Made by a program: the position numbers and the translations under genes. The notes beneath the pieces were generated by a model. That model was not told where the DNA came from and made no database searches. It was given only the letters and a program-made list of their open reading frames with translations. Positions 33,331 to 41,708 of a stretch of 64,000 nucleotides of DNA are shown piece after piece (position 1 is the stretch's first letter; each line of letters starts with the position of its first letter). The DNA comes from Streptomyces sp. NBC_00377 (GTDB lineage: Bacteria > Actinomycetota > Actinomycetes > Streptomycetales > Streptomycetaceae). Location: positions 5,704,001 to 5,768,000 of the forward strand of contig NZ_CP107958.1 in assembly GCF_036075115.1 (NCBI RefSeq), in the 5' to 3' direction.

Positions 33331-33924
33331 ATGGCACCGCGCATCCTGCTGGCCCGGCACGGACAGACGGAGTGGTCGCTGTCCGGCAAGCACACCGGCA
33401 GGACCGACGTGCCCCTCCTGGAGGAGGGCCGCAGGGGAGCCGAACTGCTCGGCGAGCGGCTGCACCGGGCGCCGTTCGACGGCCTGGCGGACGTGGAGAC
33501 ACGGACCAGCCCGCTGGCACGCGCGCGTGAGACGTGCGAACTCGCCGGTTTCGGCGGGCGCGCCACCACCTGGGACACCCTGATGGAGTGGCACTACGGC
33601 GCCTACGAGGGCATGACCCCCGCCGAGATCCAGGAGGCCCGGCCCGGCTGGCTCATCTGGCGCGACGGCGTCCCGGAGGGCGAGAGCCTCGCCGAGGTGA
33701 CCGCCCGCGCGGACGAGGCCGTCGCCTGGGCCCGCTCGGCCGACCGGGACGTGCTGTTCTTCGCCCACGGGCACATCCTCCGCTCCATCGGGGCACGCTG
33801 GCTGGGTCTGCCACTCGACTTCGCGGCCCGGCTGCGTCTGAACCCGACGTCGCTGTCGGTCCTGGGCTGGGCCTACGGCGAACCGGCGATCGAGAGCTGG
33901 AACGACCTCGGGCACCTCGGCTAG
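33331..33924 (+). CDS. Histidine phosphatase family protein
   Basis: A 197-residue phosphoglycerate-mutase-like phosphatase. LLARHGQTEWSLSGKHTGRT gives the phospho-accepting His, TSPLARARETCELAG the Arg, MEWHYGAYEGM the acid, and VLFFAHGHILRSIGARWLGL the second His. The substrate is unknown; small sugar or CoA-related phosphates are typical. It is divergent from the PAP2 gene with about 220 bp between. GGAAAGGCCCCCC precedes the ATG. Confidence 0.93.
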   Translation: MAPRILLARHGQTEWSLSGKHTGRTDVPLLEEGRRGAELLGERLHRAPFDGLADVETRTSPLARARETCELAGFGGRATTWDTLMEWHYGAYEGMTPAEIQEARPGWLIWRDGVPEGESLAEVTARADEAVAWARSADRDVLFFAHGHILRSIGARWLGLPLDFAARLRLNPTSLSVLGWAYGEPAIESWNDLGHLG

Positions 33925-33950
33925 CCGGCCCGGTCCCCGGGGACCGGGTC

Positions 33951-35414
33951 TCACACCGTCCGCGGTGTCGAGGCGTGCCGTTCCAGGAAGGTCGACACGC
34001 CGCTCGCCCTCCGGTGCGGGAGCAGCACTCGGGCCGTGCCCGCCAGCATCGTCTGGATCCGCGACGACTGGACCTGGTCCAGCAGATCCAGCACCCGCAT
34101 CCCGGCCACGGCCGCCTCGTCCGGCCGGCCCCCGCGCGCGAGGTCGTCCGCGAGTTCGGCCGTGTACAGGGCGATGTTGCGGGTGAAGTGCGGGTCCTGG
34201 AGGTCCGCCGCCCGCCTGGCGTGCCGGGCCGCGCGCGGCCAGTCGCCCAGAGTCGACCAGCACTGCGCCTTGAGGCCCTCCAGCTCGGCCTGGCCGTAGA
34301 AACTCATCCACTCGGGGTCGCTGTCGCAGGGACCCCGGTCGTAGAGGGCCTGCGCGCGGACCAGGGCCTGTTCGCAGCCGGTGCGGTCGGCGAGCCCCGC
34401 CCAGCCGCCCGCCTCGCGCAGCGCCAGCAGCGACATGAGACGGGGCGAGCCCAGGGGGCGGCCGACACGCTGGGCGGCCTGGGCGGCGCGGACGGCCTCC
34501 CGGGGCCGTCCGGCATCCCGCGCGAGGAACGCCGTGTTGCAGAAGGCGTGCGCCTCCAGCGCATGGTCCCCGGTCATCCGGGCGGTCGCCAGAGCCTCCG
34601 CGTAGTGCGAGCGCGCGTCGTCGAACCGGCCCGAGTCGTGTGCCAGCCAGCCCACCGAGATGGCGAGCTCCCCGGCGCCCGAGTGGAGCCGGTCGGCGGT
34701 GGCCTGCCGGGTCGTCCCGGCGTCCAGCAGCGCGTACGCGGCGCGCAGCGGGGCGGCGGCGCGCCGGTAGAGGCCGTCAGCCCCGTGCCGGTCGTCCAGC
34801 AGCCGGATTCTGCGGACCGCTTCTTCGAGGACGCCGGCCTCGTTCGTTCCCGCGCGGCGCGCGGAACGCTTCACCGACGCGTCGTGGGCGAGCCCGAGGG
34901 GGCCCAGGGTGGCGGCGGCCATGGTGGCACCTCCGCCGGTCATGAATGCGCGACGCAGCACGTCGCTCTCCTCGTGGTCGTGGTCGTGGTGCGTGTCGTA
35001 CGGGTCCTGCGTGTCATACGGCTCATCCGCCCCACCCGTCTCATTCGTGCCCCGCTCATCACTGGTAGTGCGCTCCGGTCTCGTGGTGTGTAAGCAGGGC
35101 GCGTCCTCGTCCGTGCGCGCCCCCCGTCCGCGCACGGACGCTCGGGCCGCGAACCCCAGATCGGTGAGCGTGCGTCCGGGGAACATGTGCAGGAACACCC
35201 GCTCGTACGCGTAGTTGGGGCAGCGGATCTCCCCCGCCTCGACGCGCCCGATGTAGCGCGCGTCGCAGCTCACCCGCTCGCCGATCTCGCGCGCGGCCCG
35301 TCGTACGAGCGCGGCGAACTCGGCCGGCGAGCGATGTCCGCGCAGCTGGCGGAAGGCGAGGTTGGGCCGGGCCGGCCGATCGGGCCGAGGTGGGGTCACC
35401 GTTGACGACGCCAT
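33951..35414 (-). CDS. NsdA-like TPR transcriptional regulator
   Basis: A 487-residue protein. The N-terminus has a helix-turn-helix-like region (LRGHRSPAEFAALVRRAARE, VSCDARYIGRVEAGEIRCPN, YERVFLHMFPGRTLTDLGFA) that matches the NsdA/sporulation-associated family of Streptomyces. A disordered stretch with tandem YDTQDPYDTHHDHDHEE follows, then a short hydrophobic segment (FMTGGGATMAAATLGPLGL) and an array of TPR-like helices to the end. NsdA itself represses development and antibiotic production. This is a paralogue, so I assign no symbol. ATG 35414; it is divergent from a PrimPol-like gene. Confidence 0.85.
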   Translation of the reverse strand: MASSTVTPPRPDRPARPNLAFRQLRGHRSPAEFAALVRRAAREIGERVSCDARYIGRVEAGEIRCPNYAYERVFLHMFPGRTLTDLGFAARASVRGRGARTDEDAPCLHTTRPERTTSDERGTNETGGADEPYDTQDPYDTHHDHDHEESDVLRRAFMTGGGATMAAATLGPLGLAHDASVKRSARRAGTNEAGVLEEAVRRIRLLDDRHGADGLYRRAAAPLRAAYALLDAGTTRQATADRLHSGAGELAISVGWLAHDSGRFDDARSHYAEALATARMTGDHALEAHAFCNTAFLARDAGRPREAVRAAQAAQRVGRPLGSPRLMSLLALREAGGWAGLADRTGCEQALVRAQALYDRGPCDSDPEWMSFYGQAELEGLKAQCWSTLGDWPRAARHARRAADLQDPHFTRNIALYTAELADDLARGGRPDEAAVAGMRVLDLLDQVQSSRIQTMLAGTARVLLPHRRASGVSTFLERHASTPRTV

Positions 35415-35670
35415 GGCCGGGTCCTCTCGTGCGAACCGTCGAACCATGCCGGAAAAGGAATGAGTTGTCCGTGTGGCACCCTTGTTCCCGGCGGGCAAGA
35501 ACGTACCTGCTGTGGTCGGGCCGCCATGCGGTGTTTGGCTACAAAACGGATATCTGGTTCGCGATCTGCCATGAACTGCCATCCTTTGCGGCGGACTTCC
35601 GCCGTAGCCCTTGACGTCCTGAAGCGTTGAACCCTGTGGACGACAGGCGGGCTGCGCGGTGGAGGCCGGG

Positions 35671-36063
35671 ATGGAGACCAGCCAGAGCAACAACGATTTT
35701 TCTGTGCCGTCGGCGGGGGCGTGCGACCTGGTGACGGTGCCGACCCGGCATGGACTGGAGGCGGTCGACATCCTGCGGAGGGGTTCGGCGGGCGACGGGG
35801 TCGGACCCGTCCTGCACGACGACGGCGACGACACCCTCGGCTTCCTGGTGCCGGCCGGGACGGCGGCGGCATGGGACGTGCCGGGCAGTGTCTGCACGGT
35901 GACCGACGGCCGCGGGCTGCGACTCGCCCCCGAGCCGCCGGCCGGGGGCTCGGACTGGTTGGTGCCCCCCGGGGAGGCGGACCTCGCGACGGATCCGGCG
36001 GTGCTGCGGCGGGCGTTGGGCGAGGCGGCCCGGCTGATCGAGGCGGCGGACAGCTGCCGGTGA
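35671..36063 (+). CDS. Second PrimPol-like degenerate protein
   Basis: A 130-residue protein. CDLVTVPTRHGLEAVDILRR, VGPVLHDDGDDTLGFLVPAG and SDWLVPPGEADLATDPAVLR align in order with the gene at 26651 and with the N-domain of primase/polymerases. The second catalytic Asp is Thr here (CDLVTVP). ATG 35671 is chosen because GGAGG lies five bases before it; a GTG at 35659 is also in frame. It is divergent from the NsdA-like regulator, which is a conserved-looking pairing. The function is unknown. Confidence 0.78.
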   Translation: METSQSNNDFSVPSAGACDLVTVPTRHGLEAVDILRRGSAGDGVGPVLHDDGDDTLGFLVPAGTAAAWDVPGSVCTVTDGRGLRLAPEPPAGGSDWLVPPGEADLATDPAVLRRALGEAARLIEAADSCR

Positions 36064-36187
36064 GGACGCCTGCGGCGTGACGGCGACGAGCGCGGGCCCC
36101 GACCGCACGCGCGCGTGTCCGCGACGCCGCCGAGCGCGTTCCGGCCTGTTGCCGCGGGGCGCCCTCGCAACCTGCGAAAATGCTGTC

Positions 36188-37057
36188 ATGGCCAAGTCCA
36201 GGAACACCCGGCGCGAGCGGGACGCCGACGCCTCCGTCGTCGAGGCCGTCGACGGCGGGCTCGCCCAGCTCATACCCGACCGGGACCGTGCGCGGGCCTG
36301 GACGCTGCTCATCGACGGCGCCCCGCAGTCGCACGTCGACCTCGACGACCCCGCCCATCTCTCCTTCGAGTACCAGCGGCGCCTCGGTCATGTCATCGAC
36401 CTCGTCGCCCCCACCGGCAAGCCCCTGCACGTCGTCCATCTCGGCGGCGGCGCGTTCACCCTCGCCCGGTACGTCGCCGCGACCCGCGCCCGATCCACCC
36501 AGCAGGTCGTCGAACGGGACGCGGCCCTCGTCCGGCTGGTGCGCCGGGAACTGCCGTTGGACCCGGGGGCGCGCATCAGGGTCAGGTCCGTCGACGCACG
36601 GGAAGGACTCGCCAAAGTGCCCGACGGCTGGGCGGATCTCGTCCTGGCCGACGTGTTCAGCGGCGCCCGGACCCCCGCCCACCTCACCTCGACCGAGTTC
36701 CTGGACGAGGTCCGCAGGGCGCTGAGACCCGGCGGGGTCTACGCCGCCAACCTCGCCGACGGCCCGCCGCTCGCGCACCTGCGCGGCCAGATCGCCACCG
36801 CCGCCGCGCGGTTCCCGCACCTCGCCCTGGTCGCCGACCCGACCGTGCTGCGCGGCAAACGGTTCGGCAACGCGGTGCTCGTCGCCTCGGATCTCCCGCT
36901 GCCGACCGCCGAACTGACCCGCCGCGCCGCCTCCGACCCGCACCCCGGCCGGGTCGAACACGGCCGGACGCTCACCGACTTCACCGGCGGCGCGGTGCCG
37001 GTCGTGGACGCGTCGGCGGTGGCCTCACCGGCCCCGCCCCCTTCGGCCTTCCGCTAG
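36188..37057 (+). CDS. Spermidine synthase-like methyltransferase-fold protein
   Basis: A 289-residue Rossmann-fold protein of the polyamine-synthase type. VVHLGGGAFTLARYVAATR is the nucleotide-binding motif, QQVVERDAALVRLVRREL carries the acidic residue at strand 2, and DLVLADVFSGARTPAHLTS is the substrate-side loop. It lacks an N-terminal membrane domain. Many actinobacterial members of this family have no proven aminopropyl transfer. The ATG at 36188 follows AAAATGCTGTC with a weak ribosome site. Confidence 0.87.
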   Translation: MAKSRNTRRERDADASVVEAVDGGLAQLIPDRDRARAWTLLIDGAPQSHVDLDDPAHLSFEYQRRLGHVIDLVAPTGKPLHVVHLGGGAFTLARYVAATRARSTQQVVERDAALVRLVRRELPLDPGARIRVRSVDAREGLAKVPDGWADLVLADVFSGARTPAHLTSTEFLDEVRRALRPGGVYAANLADGPPLAHLRGQIATAAARFPHLALVADPTVLRGKRFGNAVLVASDLPLPTAELTRRAASDPHPGRVEHGRTLTDFTGGAVPVVDASAVASPAPPPSAFR

Positions 37058-37107
37058 CCGGGCGCCTCGACGGTCCGGCGCCTCGACGTCCCGCATACCG
37101 CAGGCCG

Positions 37108-37635
37108 TCAGTACGTGACGATCTCCACCCGGGGCGGCCCGTCGTGCCAGGTGCAGAACACCGACACCCGGTCCGCGCCGGAAGCGAACTCCACCCGGAT
37201 CCACGACTCCGTCTTCCACACCTGCATCGACCAGCCCGGGCCCGGGGTGGCGGACACGAGCGTCGCGTACGTCCTGTCCAGGTCGAAGACGACCCGGCCG
37301 CCGGCGGTGCCGTAGCTCTTGACCTGGCCAGAGCCGCTGGGAGCGGGCGCCGGCGAGGGACTCGTGGCCGCCGTCCGCGAGGGCGAGGGGGCCGTCGGCG
37401 TCCGGCTCGGGGCGGGGGAGCGGCTCTCCGGCACGAGCGGCCGGTCCGGCGACGAGGCCGACGGCCCCGGCTCCTGCGTGGTCGCCCCACCCGCGGCGAG
37501 CGGCAGGGCGCGCGGCGGGTCGTAGGCCGTGCCCGCCATCACCGTGTGCACACCCCACCACGACAGCGTGGTCGCCGCGCCCGTGGCGAGCGACCAGGCC
37601 AGTACGTGTACGAGTCCCCTGCGCATCGCGGCCAT
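37108..37635 (-). CDS. Secreted or membrane-anchored protein with Ser/Pro linker
   Basis: A 175-residue protein. An N-terminal hydrophobic segment (LVHVLAWSLATGAATTLSWW) serves as signal or anchor, then a Pro/Ser/Thr-rich linker (about residues 55-105) and a small C-terminal beta domain (GGRVVFDLDRTYATLVSATP, VEFASGADRVSVFCTWHDGP). There is no lipobox. ATG 37635 or ATG 37626. The family is not recognised; homologues seem restricted to actinobacteria by its composition. It converges with the spermidine synthase-like gene. Confidence 0.75.
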   Translation of the reverse strand: MAAMRRGLVHVLAWSLATGAATTLSWWGVHTVMAGTAYDPPRALPLAAGGATTQEPGPSASSPDRPLVPESRSPAPSRTPTAPSPSRTAATSPSPAPAPSGSGQVKSYGTAGGRVVFDLDRTYATLVSATPGPGWSMQVWKTESWIRVEFASGADRVSVFCTWHDGPPRVEIVTY

Positions 37636-37769
37636 CTTGCCCCACGCGTCTCACCCGTGTCGCAGGGACGCCCCCTCCGCCGCGCACGGCCGGCTCACCG
37701 CTCGTCCACAGGGGCCGAGTTGTCCACAGGCCCGAATGACGCTCGTCCCCATGGCGTAGGTTGCGGCGC

Positions 37770-38489
37770 ATGGCAAGTGTGCTCGTGGTCGAGGACGACC
37801 AGTTCGTACGCTCGGCGCTCATCCGGCAGCTGTCCGACGCCTCGCACCTCGTGCGCAGCGTCGGGACCGCACTGGAAGCGCTGCGCGAGGTCGCCCATTT
37901 CCGCTTCGACGTGGTCATCCTCGACCTCGGCCTGCCCGACCTGGACGGCTCCGAGGCCCTGAAGATGCTGCGCGGCATCACGGACGTGCCGGTCATCATC
38001 GCCACCGCGCGCGACGACGAGACGGAGATCGTCCGCCTCCTGAACGCGGGTGCGGACGACTATCTGACCAAGCCGTTCTCGGTGGAGCACCTGTCGGCCC
38101 GGATGGCCGCCGTGCTGCGGCGGGCCCGGTCCGGCGCCGGGGAGCCCTCGCCGTCCAGCGTCATCAGCGTCGGCGGTCTGACCGTCGACCCGCTGCGCCG
38201 CCAGGCCGAACTGGACGGCGTACGACTCGACCTCACCCGCCGCGAGTTCGACCTGCTGGCCTTCCTCGCCGGCCGGCCCGGGGTGGTGGTCCCGCGCCGG
38301 GAACTGCTGGCCGAGGTGTGGCAGCAGTCCTACGGCGACGACCAGACGATCGACGTCCATCTGTCCTGGCTGCGCCGCAAGCTGGGCGAGACGGCGGCCC
38401 GGCCGCGCTATCTGCACACCCTGCGGGGCGTCGGCGTGAAGCTGGAGCCGCCCGTGCCCGACTCCGGGGGAACGGAACCGCTGCGATGA
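37770..38489 (+). CDS. OmpR-family response regulator
   Basis: A 239-residue regulator. The receiver domain has VVEDDQF, the phospho-accepting Asp in VVILDLGLPDLDG, and the Lys in YLTKPFS; the C-terminal winged helix includes LTRREFDLLAFLAGRPGVVV and IDVHLSWLRRKLGE. Its last four bases overlap the start of the sensor kinase (ATGA). The start is ATG 37770, with an in-frame ATG at 37761 as an alternative. The direct repeat before the next gene downstream (39904) looks like an OmpR-type binding site, so the chitinase may be a target. Confidence 0.93.
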   Translation: MASVLVVEDDQFVRSALIRQLSDASHLVRSVGTALEALREVAHFRFDVVILDLGLPDLDGSEALKMLRGITDVPVIIATARDDETEIVRLLNAGADDYLTKPFSVEHLSARMAAVLRRARSGAGEPSPSSVISVGGLTVDPLRRQAELDGVRLDLTRREFDLLAFLAGRPGVVVPRRELLAEVWQQSYGDDQTIDVHLSWLRRKLGETAARPRYLHTLRGVGVKLEPPVPDSGGTEPLR

Positions 38490-39862
38490 GATGGGCACTG
38501 GTCAAGGTCTGCCTCGCGGTCACCACGATGGTCGTGGTCGCCTTCGCGGTCCCGCTCGGCCTCGTCATCAAGGAGATGGCCCGCGACCGCGCGTTCTCCA
38601 ACGCCGAGCGGGAGGCCGCGGTCGTGGTCCCGGCGCTGTCCATCACGACCGACCGCGACCAGCTGGAACGGGTCGTCGCCTCGGCGGGCTCCGACGACGG
38701 CATGGCCGTGCACCTGCCGGCGAGCGACGGCCGGGCCGCCGTCGACCTCGGCCGGCAGCGCGCCGCGGACACGGACATCGCGGCCGTACGCGAACTCGGC
38801 CGTGCCTCCACCACCGAGGTCCCCGGCGGCTCCGCGCTGCTCCAGCCGGTCGCGCTGAGCCTGGGAACCGCGGTGATCGAGGTCTACGTCCCCGAGTCCG
38901 AGGTGAGCAACGGCGTCGGCACGGCCTGGGCGGTGCTCGCGGCGGTCGGCGCCGCGCTGGTCGTCGGCTCGGTCGCCGTCGCCGACCGGCTGGGCGTACG
39001 GATGGTGCAGCCGGCGAGGCGGCTGGTCGAGGGGGCGCACGAGCTGGGGGAGGGGCAACTGGGGGCGAGAGTGCCCGAAGAGGGGCCGAACGAACTGCGC
39101 CTCGCGGCGGTCGCGTTCAACTCGATGGCCGATCAGGTCGTCCAACTCCTGGCGAACGAGCGGGAGCTGGCCGCGGATCTGTCCCACCGGCTGCGCACCC
39201 CGCTGACGGTGCTGCGCCTCAACGCGGCCTCCCTGGGCGACACTCCGGCCGCCGAGCAGACGAGGACCGCAGTCGCCCAGCTGGAACGCGAGGTGGACAC
39301 GATCATCCGGACAGCCCGGGAGGCCAAGCCGCAGACGGCGGCCGCGGGTCCGGGCGCGGGCTGCGACGCGGCCGAGGTCGTCAGGGAACGGATGGCGTTC
39401 TGGTCGGCGCTCGCCGAGGACGAGGGCCGCAAGGTGCGCACGGCCGGCGTGGACCGCCCGGTCCGCATACCCGTGGCCCGTACCGACCTCGCCGCCGCCC
39501 TGGACGCCCTGCTCGGCAACGTCTTCCGCCACACCCCGGAGGGCACCGCGTTCGCGGTCGACGTCCACAACGGGGAGGACGCGGTGATCGTCCTGGTCTC
39601 GGACGCGGGCCCCGGCATCCACGACCCCGAGGCGGCGATGGCCCGCGGCAAGGGCTCGGGCGCCGCGGGCTCGACCGGCCTCGGCCTGGACATCGTCCGC
39701 AGGCTCGCCGAGTCGACCGGCGGTGACGTGCGCATCGGCTCCTCGGTCCTGGGCGGAACGGAGATACGGATCTGGATCCAGCTCAACGGCCGCGAGCCGG
39801 TGCGCAGAGGCCACCGTGGGGTTGTCCGCAGACGGCGACGAGCGGTCGCCGGCCGCTCCTGA
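38486..39862 (+). CDS. Membrane sensor histidine kinase
   Basis: A 458-residue kinase. Two membrane spans (about residues 7-28 and 150-172) enclose an extracellular sensor domain of ~120 residues. A HAMP-like linker (VQPARRLVEGAHELGEGQLG) precedes the phosphorylation site DLSHRLRTPLTVLR. The ATP domain shows N box LLGNVFRHTPEG, G1 VSDAGPGIHDPE and G2 GSTGLGLDIVRRLAE. The tail is Arg-rich. It is paired with the regulator at 37770 by a four-base overlap. The signal is unknown; chitin oligosaccharide is only a guess from the next gene. Confidence 0.93.
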   Translation: MRWALVKVCLAVTTMVVVAFAVPLGLVIKEMARDRAFSNAEREAAVVVPALSITTDRDQLERVVASAGSDDGMAVHLPASDGRAAVDLGRQRAADTDIAAVRELGRASTTEVPGGSALLQPVALSLGTAVIEVYVPESEVSNGVGTAWAVLAAVGAALVVGSVAVADRLGVRMVQPARRLVEGAHELGEGQLGARVPEEGPNELRLAAVAFNSMADQVVQLLANERELAADLSHRLRTPLTVLRLNAASLGDTPAAEQTRTAVAQLEREVDTIIRTAREAKPQTAAAGPGAGCDAAEVVRERMAFWSALAEDEGRKVRTAGVDRPVRIPVARTDLAAALDALLGNVFRHTPEGTAFAVDVHNGEDAVIVLVSDAGPGIHDPEAAMARGKGSGAAGSTGLGLDIVRRLAESTGGDVRIGSSVLGGTEIRIWIQLNGREPVRRGHRGVVRRRRRAVAGRS

Positions 39863-39870
39863 CCCTCCGT

Positions 39871-39886
39871 ATTGGTCTCGACCTTT
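39871..39886. promoter_or_regulatory. dre-like DasR site before the chitinase gene
   Basis: ATTGGTCTCGACCTTT matches the dre core TGGTCTAGACCA at 10 of 12 positions. It lies about 145 bp before the chitinase start. It agrees with the dre sites of the LPMO gene in the same window. Confidence 0.55.
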
Positions 39887-39903
39887 AACCGCCCCCGATG
39901 TGT

Positions 39904-39922
39904 TCCTTAAGCGCTCCCTAAG
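39904..39922. promoter_or_regulatory. 11-bp-spaced direct repeat, probable response-regulator site
   Basis: TCCTTAAG (39904-39911) and TCCCTAAG (39915-39922) are head-to-tail with an 11-bp period, the arrangement bound by OmpR-type dimers. They lie 42 bp past the sensor kinase stop and about 108 bp before the chitinase ATG. Confidence 0.5.
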
Positions 39923-40029
39923 AACCCCGGCCGCCGTCCCTGTCAGGCGTTTTGCCCGGTTCGGGATCGCTAGCGTGCTGCCGCACCCCACCCCCGGGAT
40001 CCCCCGTGAGCAGTGAAGGCAGGCATGTG

Positions 40030-41496
40030 ATGGGCACGAGCACGCATCGGCGCAGGGTCAGCGGCAGGAACAAGGCGATCGGCGGCGCGGTCGCCGCGGC
40101 CGTGGTGGGCGGCGGGGCCGTGCTGCTCGGCGGCACCGCGCACGCGGCCGGGGTCGGGGCTGCCTACACAAGGACCAGCGACTGGTCGACGGGGTACACC
40201 GCGCAGTACGTCGTCACGAACGACAGCGGTCAGGCGAAGGCGGCGTGGAAGCTCGAGTTCGATCTGCCGGCCGGGGCCCGGCTCAGCTCCCTGTGGAACG
40301 GCGAGTCCACGGTCGGCGGGCAGCACGTCACCGTCTCGCCGCCCAAGTGGGACACCGACGGGCTCGCCGCAGGGGAGTCGGTCACCGTCGGCTTCGTCGT
40401 GACCGGACGGGCCGACCCCGTCGGCTGTGTCGTCGACGGGGCCCGGTGTTCCGTCGACGGGGGCGCCACGCCGGAGCCCAGCGGACGGCCCACCGGGTCG
40501 GCGAGCCCCACCGCGGCCCCGAGCCCGACAGCCACCTCCGTCCCCTCCTCCCCTTCGGCTCCCGCCCCGAGCACCAGCGCGAGCACCGGCACGGGCACCG
40601 CGGGCTCCGCCGGGTTCGCCCCCTACGTCGACACTTCGCTCTACCCCGCCTTCGACCTCCTCGCGAGCATGAACGCGACCGGCGTCAAGGACTACAACCT
40701 CGCGTTCGTCACCGACGGCGGCGGCTGCACGCCCAAGTGGGGCGGTGTGAGCGACCTCGCGAGCGACGGCGTGGCCGCGCAGATCGGGGCGCTGCGGGCC
40801 AAGGGCGGGGACGTCCGGGTCTCCTTCGGCGGCGCCTCCGGCTCGGAGCTCGCGACCACGTGCTCCTCGGCGGACGCGCTGGCGGCGGCGTACGGCAAGG
40901 TGGTGGACGCCTACCGGCTCACCAAGGTCGACTTCGACATCGAGGGCGGCGCGCTGCCGAACGCCGCGGCCAACACCCGGCGCGCCCAGGCGATCGCCAG
41001 GCTCCAGCAGCAGCACCCGGACCTGGACGTCTCGTTCACCCTTCCGGTCATGCCGGAAGGGCTGACCCAGGACGGCGTGAACCTGTTGGCGAACGCGAAG
41101 TCCGGCAACGTGAAGATCCACACCGTCAACATCATGGCGATGGACTACGGACCGGCGTACAGCGGCGACATGGGGACGTACGCCGAGCAGGCCGCCACCG
41201 CCACCCAGGCGCAGCTCAAGAGCGTGCTCGGGCTCAGCGAGAGCGCGGCCTGGAAGACGGTCGCGGTCACCCCGATGATCGGTGTGAATGACGTCACGTC
41301 CGAGATATTCAAGGTCGACGACGCGACCCAGCTCGTCGCCTTCGCCAAGGCCAAGGGTCTCGGCTGGCTGTCGATGTGGTCGGCCACCCGGGACAAGCAG
41401 TGTGCGGGCGGGGCGAAGAACAGCGCGGACGCGACCTGTAGCTCGATCGTCCAGACCGGCTCGGCGTTCTCGAAGGCGTTCGCCGCCTTCAAGTGA
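40030..41496 (+). CDS. Secreted CBM2-GH18 chitinase
   Basis: A 488-residue exported enzyme. The signal is KAIGGAVAAAVVGGGAVLL ending AHA; residues ~38-140 form a CBM2-like cellulose/chitin-binding module (WSTGYTAQYVVTNDSGQAKA, SSLWNGESTVGGQHVTV), followed by a Ser/Pro/Thr linker and a GH18 barrel. The catalytic motif is LTKVDFDIEGG (DxDxE with the acid Glu); VNIMAMDYGPAYS supplies the downstream substrate-assisting region. It should hydrolyse chitin, though some GH18 relatives are endoglycosidases. ATG 40030 or the adjacent GTG 40027, with GAAGGCAGGC ahead. Likely controlled by DasR and the upstream two-component pair. Confidence 0.92.
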   Translation: MGTSTHRRRVSGRNKAIGGAVAAAVVGGGAVLLGGTAHAAGVGAAYTRTSDWSTGYTAQYVVTNDSGQAKAAWKLEFDLPAGARLSSLWNGESTVGGQHVTVSPPKWDTDGLAAGESVTVGFVVTGRADPVGCVVDGARCSVDGGATPEPSGRPTGSASPTAAPSPTATSVPSSPSAPAPSTSASTGTGTAGSAGFAPYVDTSLYPAFDLLASMNATGVKDYNLAFVTDGGGCTPKWGGVSDLASDGVAAQIGALRAKGGDVRVSFGGASGSELATTCSSADALAAAYGKVVDAYRLTKVDFDIEGGALPNAAANTRRAQAIARLQQQHPDLDVSFTLPVMPEGLTQDGVNLLANAKSGNVKIHTVNIMAMDYGPAYSGDMGTYAEQAATATQAQLKSVLGLSESAAWKTVAVTPMIGVNDVTSEIFKVDDATQLVAFAKAKGLGWLSMWSATRDKQCAGGAKNSADATCSSIVQTGSAFSKAFAAFK

Positions 41497-41549
41497 GCCT
41501 CGTGACCAAGCGGACGAGAGGGGAAAACGATCATCAAGTGATCAAGGTG

Positions 41550-41568
41550 TGTCGATTACGTTTCGACA
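41550..41568. promoter_or_regulatory. Inverted repeat upstream of the galactoside operon
   Basis: TGTCGA and TCGACA, perfect 6-bp arms with a 7-bp spacer, 141 bp before the solute-binding protein start. The 41497-41708 gap is AT-richer than its surroundings and holds the promoter of the operon. There is no dedicated regulator gene next to it. Confidence 0.5.
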
Positions 41569-41708
41569 AATGAAGGCGACGGCTCTTGACGCATGACCGG
41601 ACATACGGCTGTTATTGCGCCACCCAGTGTTCGGTCAAGTTGATTTCTGGTCGATTGCGATCAGCTTTCAGCCACCCTCGTGGCCGAACCCCGCGTCAGG
41701 AGCCGTTC

